A DNA stretch of 61,529 bases from Singulisphaera sp. GP187 (GCA_945907755.1 CAMDTN010000011.1:1-61529), one strand, 5' to 3'. Counted from the stretch's first letter, positions 8,173 to 17,216 are shown. Made by a program: numbers and translations. Notes: a model not told the origin generated them from the sequence alone.

Positions 8173-11062
8173 TGCTCGCCTCCGACTCCGCTTCGGAACT
8201 GCCCGCAAGCCGCCACCACGCAGCATAGGCACTTTCGTTCGGGTGGGACGCGCCTAGACGCTTCAGCACATCGCGCTGCCGCGTGTCGCCGATGACGCAG
8301 CAGCGTTTGAATTCGCAGTATTCACACGCAGCACTTTGGTTGTCGCTGGGCGTGACCACGCGCGGAGGCAAGAGTTTCGCGGTCATCAACCCCTGCAGCA
8401 CGCCCAACACTTCGTTCAAGGTTGCGCCATACTCCTCACTGCTCACCTTCACAAAGCGCTTCTCGAGCTTCAGCTCATGGTCTGGACTGATCGCCGCATA
8501 ACAACCCACGGAATTGCCTCCATTGCCTTTGTACTCGCTGTAGATGGCCGCTTGCAGTGCAGCGCCATGCTCGAGGTGGGGCTTCTTGGGGCTGCCGACA
8601 GTGGGCGGCTTTGCACTGGTCTTCCAATCGATGAACAGTCGCGCGGTCGCTGTTTCTACAAGCAGGTCCGCTTTGAACTTCACTTTAAGGCCGCCGACCA
8701 ACACCTCACGCTCGACTTCTGCCCCGATAACTTTCGTGACCTGCGCATGCCGCAGCACATCCACAGCAATTCCGAGCACATGCCGCAAGCGCGCTTCGAC
8801 ACCAGCGCGGAACCCCGGCGCCGTGTGCCACAAGCCGGGAGCATGACCATCCTGCGTGCGCTCCACTGCGATCTCGTCCACAGCGGCGCTGACCACCGAA
8901 CGCGCCGTTGGCTCCGACAAAGCTGCGGTGCCCTGCAACAGGGCATGAAGTTCTGCCTCATGCCGCTGCACCAACAACTCAATGGCCTTGTGCGCCAGCA
9001 ACCCAAAGTCCAACGCTGAAAGACCAAGCTGCGCACGCACAGGGTCGCCGCAGGGTTTCAGCTCAAGCCCCTTTTCCAGAAACGCTTTCCAACCGCAATC
9101 CGCCATGCTTTCCAAGCGCGAGGGCGACAACGGCTGCTCCGGCTTCTGGATGCTCAAGCCAACCCCATGCCACGGACTGGGGTGCTCGAATGACGGATTG
9201 TCGAACGCATCACGGGAACGCGCGCGTACCTGCGCCACCTCCGCAGGAAGCACATGCGCCGCCATGAGCGCCGTGTGCATCGCCTTGTCTTCCCGCAGTC
9301 CGGCCAGTTGCACTGCGGCCTGCGCGGGCAGTGCGCCGAAGCGCTGCAAAGCGCTCTCGTAGCGACGCTGCACATGAAGCGACAGTCGCATGCTCGCGCC
9401 CCCAGCGTGCGCCTTCAACGCCGCGACCCAAGGCGCCGGCGGCTCTTCACGACCTTTGTCATCGCTGCAAATCCAACTCAGTGTGCAATGTGGCGCCGCA
9501 CGCACGAGCTGCAAGAAAAGGTGCGCGGACTCGGCAACCGGATCCACCTGTGCCAAGTGCGGCAAGCCCACAGCCGCCGCGGCCGCACGCGCTACCAGCG
9601 GAAAAACGGCGCTCGGCCGCGCAGCTTGGGCCCAGTGCCGCGCCTCAGCTCCGAGCAGAAAAATGTGCTCGAAGCAAAGCCCGCGCGCGCGCGCTGGACT
9701 GAGCAATTGCACGCCGTGGCCTTGCGTGCCAAAGCTGCCGTCCGCGCTCGGACTGACGCCCGTAGTTCGCAGCGTCTGCGCAGAATACAAGCGCCAAGTG
9801 CGCACTGAGTGTTCGCAAGGCGGAAGTGCTTCCAGAGAATCGGCCAGCGCCTTCACGCGCGGCTCGGCGGCCCGTGTTGCGCTGTCTGAAGCCCACACCG
9901 CTGTGGCGTCATGCAACCAAGCCGCGAAATCGACAGCCGTCATACTGCCGTCGCTCAATAATGTGCGCCGCAGGATTTCAGGCAGTGTCGCGCTGCCGAG
10001 GCGCAGCAAGGGATGCTCGGTGGGGCCATGCACCAACAGGGTCGCAACCGCCGCACACGCACGGTCAGCCGCGGTGCGCACGGCATGCGGCGCTTGTCCA
10101 TGAAATGGAACGCCGACGGCACTCAGCGCCCTCGCCACTTCAATTGCGCGCGTGTCGTAGTCGGCCATGATGACAGCGACGCGCTCGGGCCGCGGCCCAT
10201 TCTGCATGCTGAGCAACTGGTGAATGCGCAACGCGATTTCATCAGCCTCTGCTGAGAGCAAAGGCGCCTCAAGAAAGTTGAGCTTCGACTCAGCAGGCGC
10301 GCCAGCCGACTCCTGCGGCAAGGCCTCACCGAGCTGCTGCGCGAATGCCAACACATGCGCTCGCGCTTGCGCTATGGGCATCAGCTCCAGCGCTGGCACA
10401 GCCTGCACGGGACTATGCGGCAGCTCGAGCCACAGCGTCGCGCCTCGTTCCAGCAACGCGCGCAAGAAAACTGCGCCAAGCCCAGTGGCACCAGCGAACC
10501 CGACGATGTGCACCCGCGCACCAGCAAGCGCATCGTCCCGTTCGCGCACAAGCGCTGCGGCACGACGCAACTTCTGATCCGCCTCACGCCCATCACCCAC
10601 ACGCTCAAACACTGTGTTGAGCGCAGGTAGAAAGCGCGCGCCGAGGGGCCACTCCGTTGCGCTCACTTGCTCCAGCGCACGCAGCACGGGCTTTGCAGTC
10701 GCGCGGGAAAACCCGGCGCTGAAGAGATCGCGCAGCGCGGCGCCAAAGCCCGAGGGAGGCGCCGCGAGGCTGCCTGCAAGCGGGTCGTTTGCGGCCACCT
10801 CGAGGTCGAAACACGAGCTCGCGGTGGGCTCACGCTCGCCGCAACTAGCCAAGATTTCCCGGGCGAACTGCCAAAGGGAAATGGCACTGACACCAAGGAG
10901 GGGCCCGTCCGCGACGAGAGCTCCGGCCAGCTGCTGCCGCAGTGGGCCGCTGGCCGTGACGACGACCACCCTGCCGAAGGGTGTGGCGTCCACAGTCTTC
11001 CGAACTTCTGAAAGGAGGCGGGTTTGTGTCGACCCGCTATCGGGGCAGTATCGAACGGGCAT
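8165..11062 (-). CDS. addB: AddB-like PD-(D/E)XK nuclease subunit
   Basis: A 965-residue partner of the AddA-like helicase. The nuclease domain starts near residue 670 with SPSRLESMADCGWKAFLE, has the catalytic FIDWKTSAKPP, and ends in the Cys cluster CEYCEFKRCC. With the Cys of MADCGW this matches the four-Cys iron-sulfur staple known from AddB. The N-terminal segment that should hold a Walker A loop reads VVTASGPLRQQLAG and lacks the GKT/GKS lysine, so ATP binding here seems lost. I chose the ATG at 11062 because GAGAGG lies 5 nt upstream; the longer in-frame start at 11113 has no such site. Confidence 0.8.
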   Translation of the reverse strand: MPVRYCPDSGSTQTRLLSEVRKTVDATPFGRVVVVTASGPLRQQLAGALVADGPLLGVSAISLWQFAREILASCGEREPTASSCFDLEVAANDPLAGSLAAPPSGFGAALRDLFSAGFSRATAKPVLRALEQVSATEWPLGARFLPALNTVFERVGDGREADQKLRRAAALVRERDDALAGARVHIVGFAGATGLGAVFLRALLERGATLWLELPHSPVQAVPALELMPIAQARAHVLAFAQQLGEALPQESAGAPAESKLNFLEAPLLSAEADEIALRIHQLLSMQNGPRPERVAVIMADYDTRAIEVARALSAVGVPFHGQAPHAVRTAADRACAAVATLLVHGPTEHPLLRLGSATLPEILRRTLLSDGSMTAVDFAAWLHDATAVWASDSATRAAEPRVKALADSLEALPPCEHSVRTWRLYSAQTLRTTGVSPSADGSFGTQGHGVQLLSPARARGLCFEHIFLLGAEARHWAQAARPSAVFPLVARAAAAAVGLPHLAQVDPVAESAHLFLQLVRAAPHCTLSWICSDDKGREEPPAPWVAALKAHAGGASMRLSLHVQRRYESALQRFGALPAQAAVQLAGLREDKAMHTALMAAHVLPAEVAQVRARSRDAFDNPSFEHPSPWHGVGLSIQKPEQPLSPSRLESMADCGWKAFLEKGLELKPCGDPVRAQLGLSALDFGLLAHKAIELLVQRHEAELHALLQGTAALSEPTARSVVSAAVDEIAVERTQDGHAPGLWHTAPGFRAGVEARLRHVLGIAVDVLRHAQVTKVIGAEVEREVLVGGLKVKFKADLLVETATARLFIDWKTSAKPPTVGSPKKPHLEHGAALQAAIYSEYKGNGGNSVGCYAAISPDHELKLEKRFVKVSSEEYGATLNEVLGVLQGLMTAKLLPPRVVTPSDNQSAACEYCEFKRCCVIGDTRQRDVLKRLGASHPNESAYAAWWRLAGSSEAESEASNV

Positions 11063-11233
11063 GAATCCTCTCTTGGTGATTCTGGCGCGGAGCTTACCCG
11101 GCCCCACCGACACTAGTGCCCATTCTGATCACGCTGAGAATGCATCTCACACTGCGCAATTCCTCGCTGATTTTTGCGAGTTTCCTGTGGTTCTCGAGAA
11201 AAAAAAGAAATCCCTATCCATCGCCAGCAGCAC

Positions 11234-11389
11234 TGGTAGGATGCCAGCGTTCGGGGGCAACTTCGGACAACGCGCCTAGGGTGCCAGACCACTGGTGCGT
11301 CACCAACTGATGCGTCCGCGGGCCAATGTTGGACGCTTCGGTCCCTTCCTCGGGCCTCGTTCCTTGTGGACGGGGCCCGTTCTTTTTTT
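11234..11389 (+). ncRNA. Candidate small RNA between addB and the sigma factor gene
   Basis: The 578-nt gap 11063-11640 has no plausible ORF. An extended -10-like TGGTAGGAT lies at 11234-11242, and a strong intrinsic terminator ends at 11389, giving a possible transcript of about 140 nt. Internal pairings are visible: GCGTCC/GGACGC (about 11312-11336), CCAA/TTGG, and CCAG/CTGG near 11284. No convincing -35 was found and I recognise no RNA family. Alternatively it is the leader of an upstream-initiated sigma transcript that is attenuated here. Confidence 0.3.
11351..11389 (+). terminator. Intrinsic terminator upstream of the sigma factor gene
   Basis: The 9-bp stem CGGGCCTCG / CGGGGCCCG (one G-U pair, 11-nt loop) is followed directly by TTCTTTTTTT at 11380-11389. 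It lies before the sigma factor promoter, so it would end a transcript begun upstream of it on the plus strand. Confidence 0.6.
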
Positions 11390-11411
11390 GCGGCCCGCAG
11401 GGCCGCAACGA

Positions 11412-11441
11412 TTGGACGAGCGGCAGATCCGGGCGTATAAT
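11412..11441 (+). promoter_or_regulatory. Sigma70-type promoter of the sigma factor gene
   Basis: TTGGAC at 11412-11417 and TATAAT at 11436-11441 are separated by 18 nt. This is the best consensus promoter in the window. Transcription would start near 11448, giving a 5' leader of about 80 or 190 nt depending on the start codon used. Confidence 0.7.
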
Positions 11442-11640
11442 TGCGCGTCGCTTCGGTGCATGGCTTTGCCCTGCCTGGCGACGGTCCCAGTTTCGGGCGT
11501 CCCGGAAAAGGGCAGTTGTTGACTGCGTCATGCGGTTCAACAGCGGTTGCTCGAACACAACATCACCAGCACAGGAGACGGTCTTAGGGACCTCAGCCGC
11601 GTATCAAGCGGCCGACCCCTGCGGTCCGTTACCCAACACC

Positions 11641-12972
11641 ATGCCAAAGGGCTCACAACTCGTGTCTCTCGACGCCAACGAAACACCAGAAGAAGGAAAC
11701 GAAGTCGAACTCGCCCAAGCGGCCGAGCGCGACTCCGGGCAGTTCACCTCCGAACTCGCCAAACGCAAAGCGAAGATGGACAGTGAGCCCAGTCCAGACG
11801 ATCCGCTTGGCATTTATCTGAAAGATGTCGGCAGCCATGAGCTGCTGGAACCCGAGCAAGAGCACATCCTGCTGGGTGACCTCATTTATTTCCGCAACCT
11901 TTGGATCAACGCGTTCTTGCTGAAAGAAGGCGCTCTGAAGGCTGTGTGGGACGACTTGGAGCTGTGGAAGAAGGGTGAAATGGCTGCGCGCTCGCTGGTT
12001 CCCGGACCACCGAAGCCGAAGCCCGGCCGCGAAGACAGCGAAGACTATGTGGCCAAGCTGCATCGCATCTTCGAACGCCATGTGAATCGCCGCCCGAAAA
12101 AGCCCTTCCAGATCACGCGCAGCAACGACATCAACGCGCGACGCTTGTTGCATGTGTTGCTGTATGTGGGTCTGCGTCCAGGCCCGCTGAAGCGTTATCG
12201 CGATGCCGCCATCGCCGAAGGCGCACGCAGCGTGCGCGAAGAAATCCGCCGCTGTCGCGACAGCTTCGTCAATGCACGACGCCCGCTGATCGAGCGCAAC
12301 TTGCGCCTCGTGCTTAGCGTGGCGCGCAAATTCGACGGCGGCCCGCTGGCCTATTCCGAGCTCATCCAAGAGGGCAATTTGGGCTTGATTCGCGCCACGG
12401 AATCGTTCTCGGCCCGCTTCGGCGTGCGCTTCAGCACCTACGCATACCTGTGGATTCGGCAAGCCATTCTGCGCGCACTGGAAGACAAGTCGCGCACCAT
12501 CCGCTTGCCTGTGAATGTCACGCAGAGCCTGCGCAAGGTCGCGAAGCAAGACCCCGAGGCGTACGACAACCCGAACTCCATCACCGACGATGCCAAGCGC
12601 TCGCGCTTGACGGAGATGCTGGCGAATCCATCGGTGGCACGCCCCGTGCTGTCGCTGGACTACGGCCCCGAAGATGAGAGTCGCTTGGGCGACCTCGTTG
12701 GTGACAAGAACGCCGCTTCGCCGGACGCCCCGATCATCGCTGACGATGTGAAGAACTTGGTGCGCCGCAGCCTGCAAGTGCTGCCGGACCGCCACCGCCT
12801 CGTGCTGCGTCTGCGCTTCGGCATCGACTGCCCTCAATCGCACACGCTCGCCGAAATCGGCAAGATGCTGGGCGTGAGCGCCGAGCGTATCCGCCAGATC
12901 GAAGCCTCTGCTTTCGAGCGCCTACGCGCCGGGCCCGAAGGCGGCTCGCTGGAAGAAATGGTTTCCGACTAG
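11641..12972 (+). CDS. RpoD-like (sigma70 group 1/2) RNA polymerase sigma factor
   Basis: It directs RNA polymerase to promoters. From the ATG at 11641 the protein has 443 residues; an in-frame ATG at 11530 would add 37 unlike residues, and neither has a clear Shine-Dalgarno. Region 1.2 is DDPLGIYLKDVGSHELLEPE, region 2 runs from LIERNLRLVLSVARKF through YSELIQEGNLGLIRA to YLWIRQAILRALEDKSRTIRLPV, and region 4 is LPDRHRLVLRLRFGI plus the helix-turn-helix HTLAEIGKMLGVSAERIRQIE. The usual TWWIRQAI of region 2.3/2.4 reads AYLWIRQAI here, and there is no region 1.1, so it may be a secondary rather than the housekeeping sigma. Confidence 0.85.
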   Translation: MPKGSQLVSLDANETPEEGNEVELAQAAERDSGQFTSELAKRKAKMDSEPSPDDPLGIYLKDVGSHELLEPEQEHILLGDLIYFRNLWINAFLLKEGALKAVWDDLELWKKGEMAARSLVPGPPKPKPGREDSEDYVAKLHRIFERHVNRRPKKPFQITRSNDINARRLLHVLLYVGLRPGPLKRYRDAAIAEGARSVREEIRRCRDSFVNARRPLIERNLRLVLSVARKFDGGPLAYSELIQEGNLGLIRATESFSARFGVRFSTYAYLWIRQAILRALEDKSRTIRLPVNVTQSLRKVAKQDPEAYDNPNSITDDAKRSRLTEMLANPSVARPVLSLDYGPEDESRLGDLVGDKNAASPDAPIIADDVKNLVRRSLQVLPDRHRLVLRLRFGIDCPQSHTLAEIGKMLGVSAERIRQIEASAFERLRAGPEGGSLEEMVSD

Positions 12973-12982
12973 TTCCATTGCG

Positions 12983-13007
12983 GCGCGCCACGCCTCGCGT
13001 GGTGCGC
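12983..13007 (+). terminator. Hairpin after the sigma factor gene, possible terminator
   Basis: An 11-bp stem, GCGCGCCACGC / GCGTGGTGCGC with one G-U pair and a CTC loop, begins 10 nt after the stop codon. No T-run follows, so it may need Rho or act in RNA stability. Confidence 0.35.
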
Positions 13008-13099
13008 ATCACTCGATAGCGAAGCGCAGAGCGGCCGCGCACTAATGTGCGCAGCGGGCGTTGACGCCACGCGCCGCGCGGGCAAGATCGCATCTGCCC

Positions 13100-14008
13100 A
13101 TGGCGGAAGACTTCGCACAGCTCGCGACCGAAGCGCAAGACGGCGGCATGCCACTGGATTTGCTGCCCACATTGGAATTGCTGCAGGCCATCAACGCGCA
13201 AGACGCGCTGGTTGCGGCAGCGGTGGCCGCGCGCCTGAGCGACATCGTTGCAGTCGTTGATGCCGCCGCCGCGCGCTTGCGTCGCGGCGGCCACCTGCAT
13301 TACTTCGGCGCGGGCACTTCCGGGCGCTTGGGCGTGCTGGATGCGAGCGAAATCCCCCCCACTTTCGGCGTCGCCGCGACGCTTGTGCAAGGACACATGG
13401 CTGGTGGCGCTGCTGCACTGCTGGAAGCGGTTGAAGGCGCCGAAGATTCGCGGCCACTAGGCCAAGCGGCGGTGCGAGATGCAGGCGTCGGCGCGCACGA
13501 TGTGGTGGTGGCGCTGTCCGCGAGCGGGCGCACGCCCTATGCGCTGGGCGTGCTGCAAGAAGCCACGCGCTGCGGCGCACTCACCGTCGCATTGGTATGC
13601 AACAGCGGATCGCCCATGGCCAGCGCCGCGCATCATTGCATCGCCGTGATCACTGGCGCCGAGATTCTGAGCGGTTCTACGCGCCTGAAAGCGGGCACAG
13701 CGCAGAAACTTGTGCTGAACATGCTCAGCACTGCGTTGATGACGCGCTTGGGCCGCACCTACGGCGATTTGATGGTGGGCGTGCAAGCCACCAACGAGAA
13801 ACTGCGCGCGAGAGCACTGCGCATCGTCATGAGCATTAGCGCTGAATCATCCCAGAGCGCTGCCGCCGCGGCCTTGGACGCCGCCGCTGGTGACGCGCGC
13901 GTCGCCACGCTGATGCTGGTGCACACGCTCACCGCCAATGCTGCCCGCACGCGCCTGGACGCCTGCGCCGGCTCGCTGCGTGCGGCGCTCGCGCAACGCA
14001 ACGCGTAA
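13100..14008 (+). CDS. murQ: N-acetylmuramic acid 6-phosphate etherase
   Basis: It cleaves the lactyl ether of MurNAc-6-phosphate to GlcNAc-6-phosphate and D-lactate in peptidoglycan recycling. The 302-residue protein carries the SIS-domain signature HYFGAGTSGRLGVLDASEIPPTF near residues 65-87, SASGRTPYALGVL, and the family-specific EILSGSTRLKAGTAQKLVLN followed by GRTYGDLMVGVQATNEKL. I chose the ATG at 13100 because MurQ proteins start shortly before the LPTLELLQAINAQD segment; the in-frame ATG at 13061 adds basic residues only. With nagZ nearby this supports a recycling route. No AnmK kinase gene is in the window. Confidence 0.93.
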   Translation: MAEDFAQLATEAQDGGMPLDLLPTLELLQAINAQDALVAAAVAARLSDIVAVVDAAAARLRRGGHLHYFGAGTSGRLGVLDASEIPPTFGVAATLVQGHMAGGAAALLEAVEGAEDSRPLGQAAVRDAGVGAHDVVVALSASGRTPYALGVLQEATRCGALTVALVCNSGSPMASAAHHCIAVITGAEILSGSTRLKAGTAQKLVLNMLSTALMTRLGRTYGDLMVGVQATNEKLRARALRIVMSISAESSQSAAAAALDAAAGDARVATLMLVHTLTANAARTRLDACAGSLRAALAQRNA

Positions 14009-14017
14009 TCCTGCACG

Positions 14018-14713
14018 CTACAGCGGCAGCACCGCGCCTGGCGCAAACTCTTCGGGCTCACGCCCGCGCCGGAACAGCCGCGCCCCTTTCACACCGCGCA
14101 ATTCCACGCGATCGCCCTCCACCCACAGTTGCGCCCCTTCGCGCAAGCCCACCACCGGCGTGGCATTCATCTCGTGGAATTCGCGAATGCGGTCTTCGCG
14201 CGTCTCGCCCATGTGCGTGCTGCTCGTATCAGCGTCGATGTAGTGCGGGTTGATCTGGAAACTCACCAGCCCGAGGGCGTCGAAGCTCGGCGGTTCAACG
14301 ATCGGCATGTCGTTGGTGGTCTTCAGCGTGGGGCACGCCATATTGCTGCCAGCACTGCTGCCCATGTAACGCATGCCGTCATCCACCACGCGCTGGTGAA
14401 TCAGCCCCACCAAGTCGTGCGCATACAACTCTGTCAGCAAGCGAAAACTGTTGCCGCCACCGATGAACAACGCTTCGGCATCGCGCAGCGCCGCAGCGGG
14501 GTCGGTGCATTCATGCAGCGACACCAATTCCAAGCCCAGCTCGGTGAAACGCGGGCGCACCTTGCTCGCGTAGCCCGCGTGATCCTGAAGCGCCCACGGC
14601 ACAAAATGCACGCGCTTCACACCCGCGAAAAACGCGCGCAAATCTGCGTCGCAGTGCTTCAAGTAGCCATAGCCGTGAATCCGCGACGACGACACTAAAA
14701 ACAAGCGTTTCAT
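14018..14713 (-). CDS. pepE: Dipeptidase E (alpha-aspartyl dipeptidase, S51)
   Basis: A cytosolic serine peptidase that hydrolyses dipeptides with N-terminal aspartate. The 231 residues match the length of E. coli PepE. The oxyanion/nucleophile elbow is MGSSAGSNMACPT near residue 120, preceded by LFIGGGNSFRLL, and followed by FQINPHYID with the likely catalytic His. The start at 14713 gives MKRLFLVSSS, the usual N-terminus. It is divergent from the aminotransferase gene, with 33 bp between start codons, and seems to be leaderless. Confidence 0.9.
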   Translation of the reverse strand: MKRLFLVSSSRIHGYGYLKHCDADLRAFFAGVKRVHFVPWALQDHAGYASKVRPRFTELGLELVSLHECTDPAAALRDAEALFIGGGNSFRLLTELYAHDLVGLIHQRVVDDGMRYMGSSAGSNMACPTLKTTNDMPIVEPPSFDALGLVSFQINPHYIDADTSSTHMGETREDRIREFHEMNATPVVGLREGAQLWVEGDRVELRGVKGARLFRRGREPEEFAPGAVLPL

Positions 14714-14719
14714 GGCGCC

Positions 14720-14740
14720 AGCATAGCCCGCGCCTATACT
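14720..14740. promoter_or_regulatory. Back-to-back leaderless -10 boxes of pepE and the aminotransferase gene
   Basis: On the minus strand TATGCT (14720-14725) is 6 nt before the pepE ATG. On the plus strand TATACT (14735-14740) is 6 nt before the aminotransferase ATG. The whole interval is 33 bp, so any -35 region of one gene lies inside the other gene's coding sequence, and the two polymerases would compete. Confidence 0.5.
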
Positions 14741-14746
14741 GCTGCC

Positions 14747-15919
14747 ATGCGCCACCACTGGACCCTCGATCCGCAGATCTGCTTCTTGAACCACGGCTCC
14801 TACGGCGCGTGCCCCAAAGTGGTGCAAGAGCGTCAAGCCGCCTTCCGCGCACAGATGGAATCTGAGCCCGTGCGCTTCATGGGCCGCGAACTGCCACCGC
14901 TGGTGGAAGCCGCGCGCCAAGCACTGGCCGCACTGGTGAAATGCGCCCCCACGGAATTAGCGCTCATTCGCAACGCCACCACGGGTGTCAATTCTGCGCT
15001 GCTCTCGTTCCCGCTGCACGCTGGTGACGAAGTGTTGGTGACCGACCACGAATACAACGCATGCCGCAACGCACTGGACCGGCGCATCGCCGACACCGGC
15101 GCCACGCTGCGCTTGATCACACTCCCCTTCCCGCTGCGCTACGAAGATGAAATCGTGAATTGCATTCTTGCGGCGGTGGGCCCTAAGACACGCTTGCTGC
15201 TGATCGATCATGTCACCAGCCCCACGGCGTTGGTGTTGCCTGTGCAACGCATTGTGCCCGCACTGCGCGCCAAAGGCGTCGAGTGCATCGTCGATGGCGC
15301 GCACGCTCCGGGCATGGTGCCGCTGGACCTCGCCGCACTTGGCGCCGCGTTTTACACCGGCAATTGCCACAAATGGCTCTGCGCGCCGAAGGGCACCGCG
15401 TTCCTGCGAGTGCGCGAAGATTTCATCGCACGCGCGCGACCTGCGGTGACAAGCCACGGGTTCAATCAGCCTGTCGGCGCGAAAAGCCGCTTTCTGATGG
15501 AGTTCGATTGGTTCGGCACAGATGACTACACCAGTTGGTGCACGCTGCCGACGGCACTGGATTTCATGAACGGGCTGATGCCTGGTGGGCTGAACGCTGT
15601 GATGGCCGCGAACCGCCTGAAGGCCTTGGCTGCGCGCGCAATGTTGAACGAGAGCCTCGGTGCAGAGCCTGTCGCGCCGGAATCGTTGATTGGCACATTT
15701 GCATCCATTCGCGTGCCCGACCAAGAGCGCGCCGCGGCCAACGGCGCCTTCGAGCCCGAAGCGTTGGGCGAGCGCTTATTCACGGAGCACAAGATTGAAG
15801 TGCCCGTTGTCGTGTTCCCACGCGCGCCGCAGCGCATGGTGCGCATCAGTGCGCAGATCTACAACACAATGTCGGAATACGAACGCCTCGCACGCGCGCT
15901 GAAGACCATTTTCAAATGA
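14747..15919 (+). CDS. Class V aminotransferase-fold PLP enzyme (isopenicillin N epimerase-like)
   Basis: A 390-residue PLP-dependent enzyme. The N-terminus FLNHGSYGACPKVVQE and the middle DGAHAPGMVPLDL match the CefD-like branch; the PLP lysine is in YTGNCHKWLCAPKGTAF near residue 210. TDHEYNACRNAL is the equivalent of the usual DHEYNA motif. Members act as epimerases, desulfurases or lyases on amino acids, and the substrate cannot be told here. The pairing with pepE may only reflect shared promoter space. It ends 40 nt before the convergent methyltransferase gene. Confidence 0.8.
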   Translation: MRHHWTLDPQICFLNHGSYGACPKVVQERQAAFRAQMESEPVRFMGRELPPLVEAARQALAALVKCAPTELALIRNATTGVNSALLSFPLHAGDEVLVTDHEYNACRNALDRRIADTGATLRLITLPFPLRYEDEIVNCILAAVGPKTRLLLIDHVTSPTALVLPVQRIVPALRAKGVECIVDGAHAPGMVPLDLAALGAAFYTGNCHKWLCAPKGTAFLRVREDFIARARPAVTSHGFNQPVGAKSRFLMEFDWFGTDDYTSWCTLPTALDFMNGLMPGGLNAVMAANRLKALAARAMLNESLGAEPVAPESLIGTFASIRVPDQERAAANGAFEPEALGERLFTEHKIEVPVVVFPRAPQRMVRISAQIYNTMSEYERLARALKTIFK

Positions 15920-15959
15920 GCGCGCGCAGGCGCTGCCCGCGCGGCGCGGTGCGGAGTCA

Positions 15960-17216
15960 TTAACCCAGAGTGAACAGCGCCACCATTTCGAGGTGGTGCG
16001 TGCCAGCGAATTGATCCACCGGAATGCAGCGTTGCATGGCGTAACCCTCGCGCATCAATGCTTGCGCTTCGTCGACGAAGTTGCGTGGGTCGCACGAAAC
16101 CAGAATCACGCGAGGCACATGCATCTTGGCCAACAGCGTTGCAGTGCGGCGTCCGAGGCCCGAGCGCGGCGGGTCTACCACCAACACTTCCGCCACACCG
16201 CGCGGGTCGTTCAAGTTGTCGATGGCTTCTTCGGCGGTCAGTTGCAGCACCGTGACATGCTTGCTGGATGCTGCGTTCGCGCGCAAGTCTGCAGCAGCCA
16301 CAGGGTCCGCCTCCACCGCCACCACATGCCCAGCCGCGCGCAGCGAAGTGAGCGCAAACAATCCCACGCCCGAGCACAAATCCAGCGCACGCGTCTTGGC
16401 ATTCATGGGCCCGGCCAGTTCGCGCACAATGTCGGCCAGCATCGTCGCACCAGCGGCATGACCTTGAAAAAATGCGCCGGAGGACACGCGCAAACGCACG
16501 CCCTGCACTTCTTCGACAACGGCGGGAATGCCTCGCAAGTAACGGTCGCCCTTCTTAGTGCGCAGCAGCACATTGGCGCCAATGCTCACCGGATCGATGC
16601 CGCGCGGAAGCGCTTCGGCTTCGAACATAATCACACATTCACCCGTGGTTGCCGACGCGCGAATGTCCACCGCTTGCACACCAGCGCAACGCCCATCCAG
16701 CGCCACGCGCAATTCTTCGACCAACGGATGCAACGCGAGGCAATGCTCTACCGGCACCAGCGTGCGCGGCCCCACACCTGCGATGTCGGCCTTGCTCACC
16801 CATGTCAGCCGCCCTGCTCTATCCGGCGTGAAACGCGCGTGATTGCGATGCCTGCTGCTGAGACCCTCTGGAATGCGCACATTTTCCACCAACGCGGTGT
16901 CGACGCCCATGCGCGCCAGCAGCGATTTCAAATGGTCCACCTTCATGGCCGCAGCACCTGCTGGAGCCATGTGCAGCAGCGAGCATCCACCACATCCCGT
17001 GGGCGTGTCGTGCGGGCAGGGCGATGCGCGCCGCAGCGGCGAGGGCGTGTGAACGCTCAGCAGCCGCGCGCGGTCGTGGCGCTTGCCGCAATCGGCGAGT
17101 TCCACTTCCACATCTTCACCCGGCAGCGCGCCCGGCACGAACACCACTTTGCCTTCGTGATGCGCAAGGCCTTCGCCTTCGGCGCCCATGGATTCGATTT
17201 GCAGACGCAGACTCAT
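15960..17216 (-). CDS. TrmA/RlmD-family RNA (uracil-5-)-methyltransferase
   Basis: A 418-residue SAM-dependent methyltransferase. An N-terminal TRAM-like domain (residues 1-55) is followed by the iron-sulfur cysteines CPHDTPTGCGGC near residue 80 and VEHCLALHP near residue 155. The SAM-binding LDLCSGVGLFAL, the VVDPPRSGLG motif and the catalytic Cys of LVSCDPRNFVDEA complete the family pattern. It makes 5-methyluridine in 23S rRNA or tRNA; which site is uncertain. It is the last gene of the symporter-nagZ operon, with an ATGA overlap to nagZ. Confidence 0.85.
   Translation of the reverse strand: MSLRLQIESMGAEGEGLAHHEGKVVFVPGALPGEDVEVELADCGKRHDRARLLSVHTPSPLRRASPCPHDTPTGCGGCSLLHMAPAGAAAMKVDHLKSLLARMGVDTALVENVRIPEGLSSRHRNHARFTPDRAGRLTWVSKADIAGVGPRTLVPVEHCLALHPLVEELRVALDGRCAGVQAVDIRASATTGECVIMFEAEALPRGIDPVSIGANVLLRTKKGDRYLRGIPAVVEEVQGVRLRVSSGAFFQGHAAGATMLADIVRELAGPMNAKTRALDLCSGVGLFALTSLRAAGHVVAVEADPVAAADLRANAASSKHVTVLQLTAEEAIDNLNDPRGVAEVLVVDPPRSGLGRRTATLLAKMHVPRVILVSCDPRNFVDEAQALMREGYAMQRCIPVDQFAGTHHLEMVALFTLG

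Noticed and set aside
14747-15919. Antibiotic (beta-lactam) biosynthesis because of similarity to isopenicillin N epimerase
   Set aside because: CefD-like folds are widespread in bacteria without beta-lactam genes, and no such genes are nearby.
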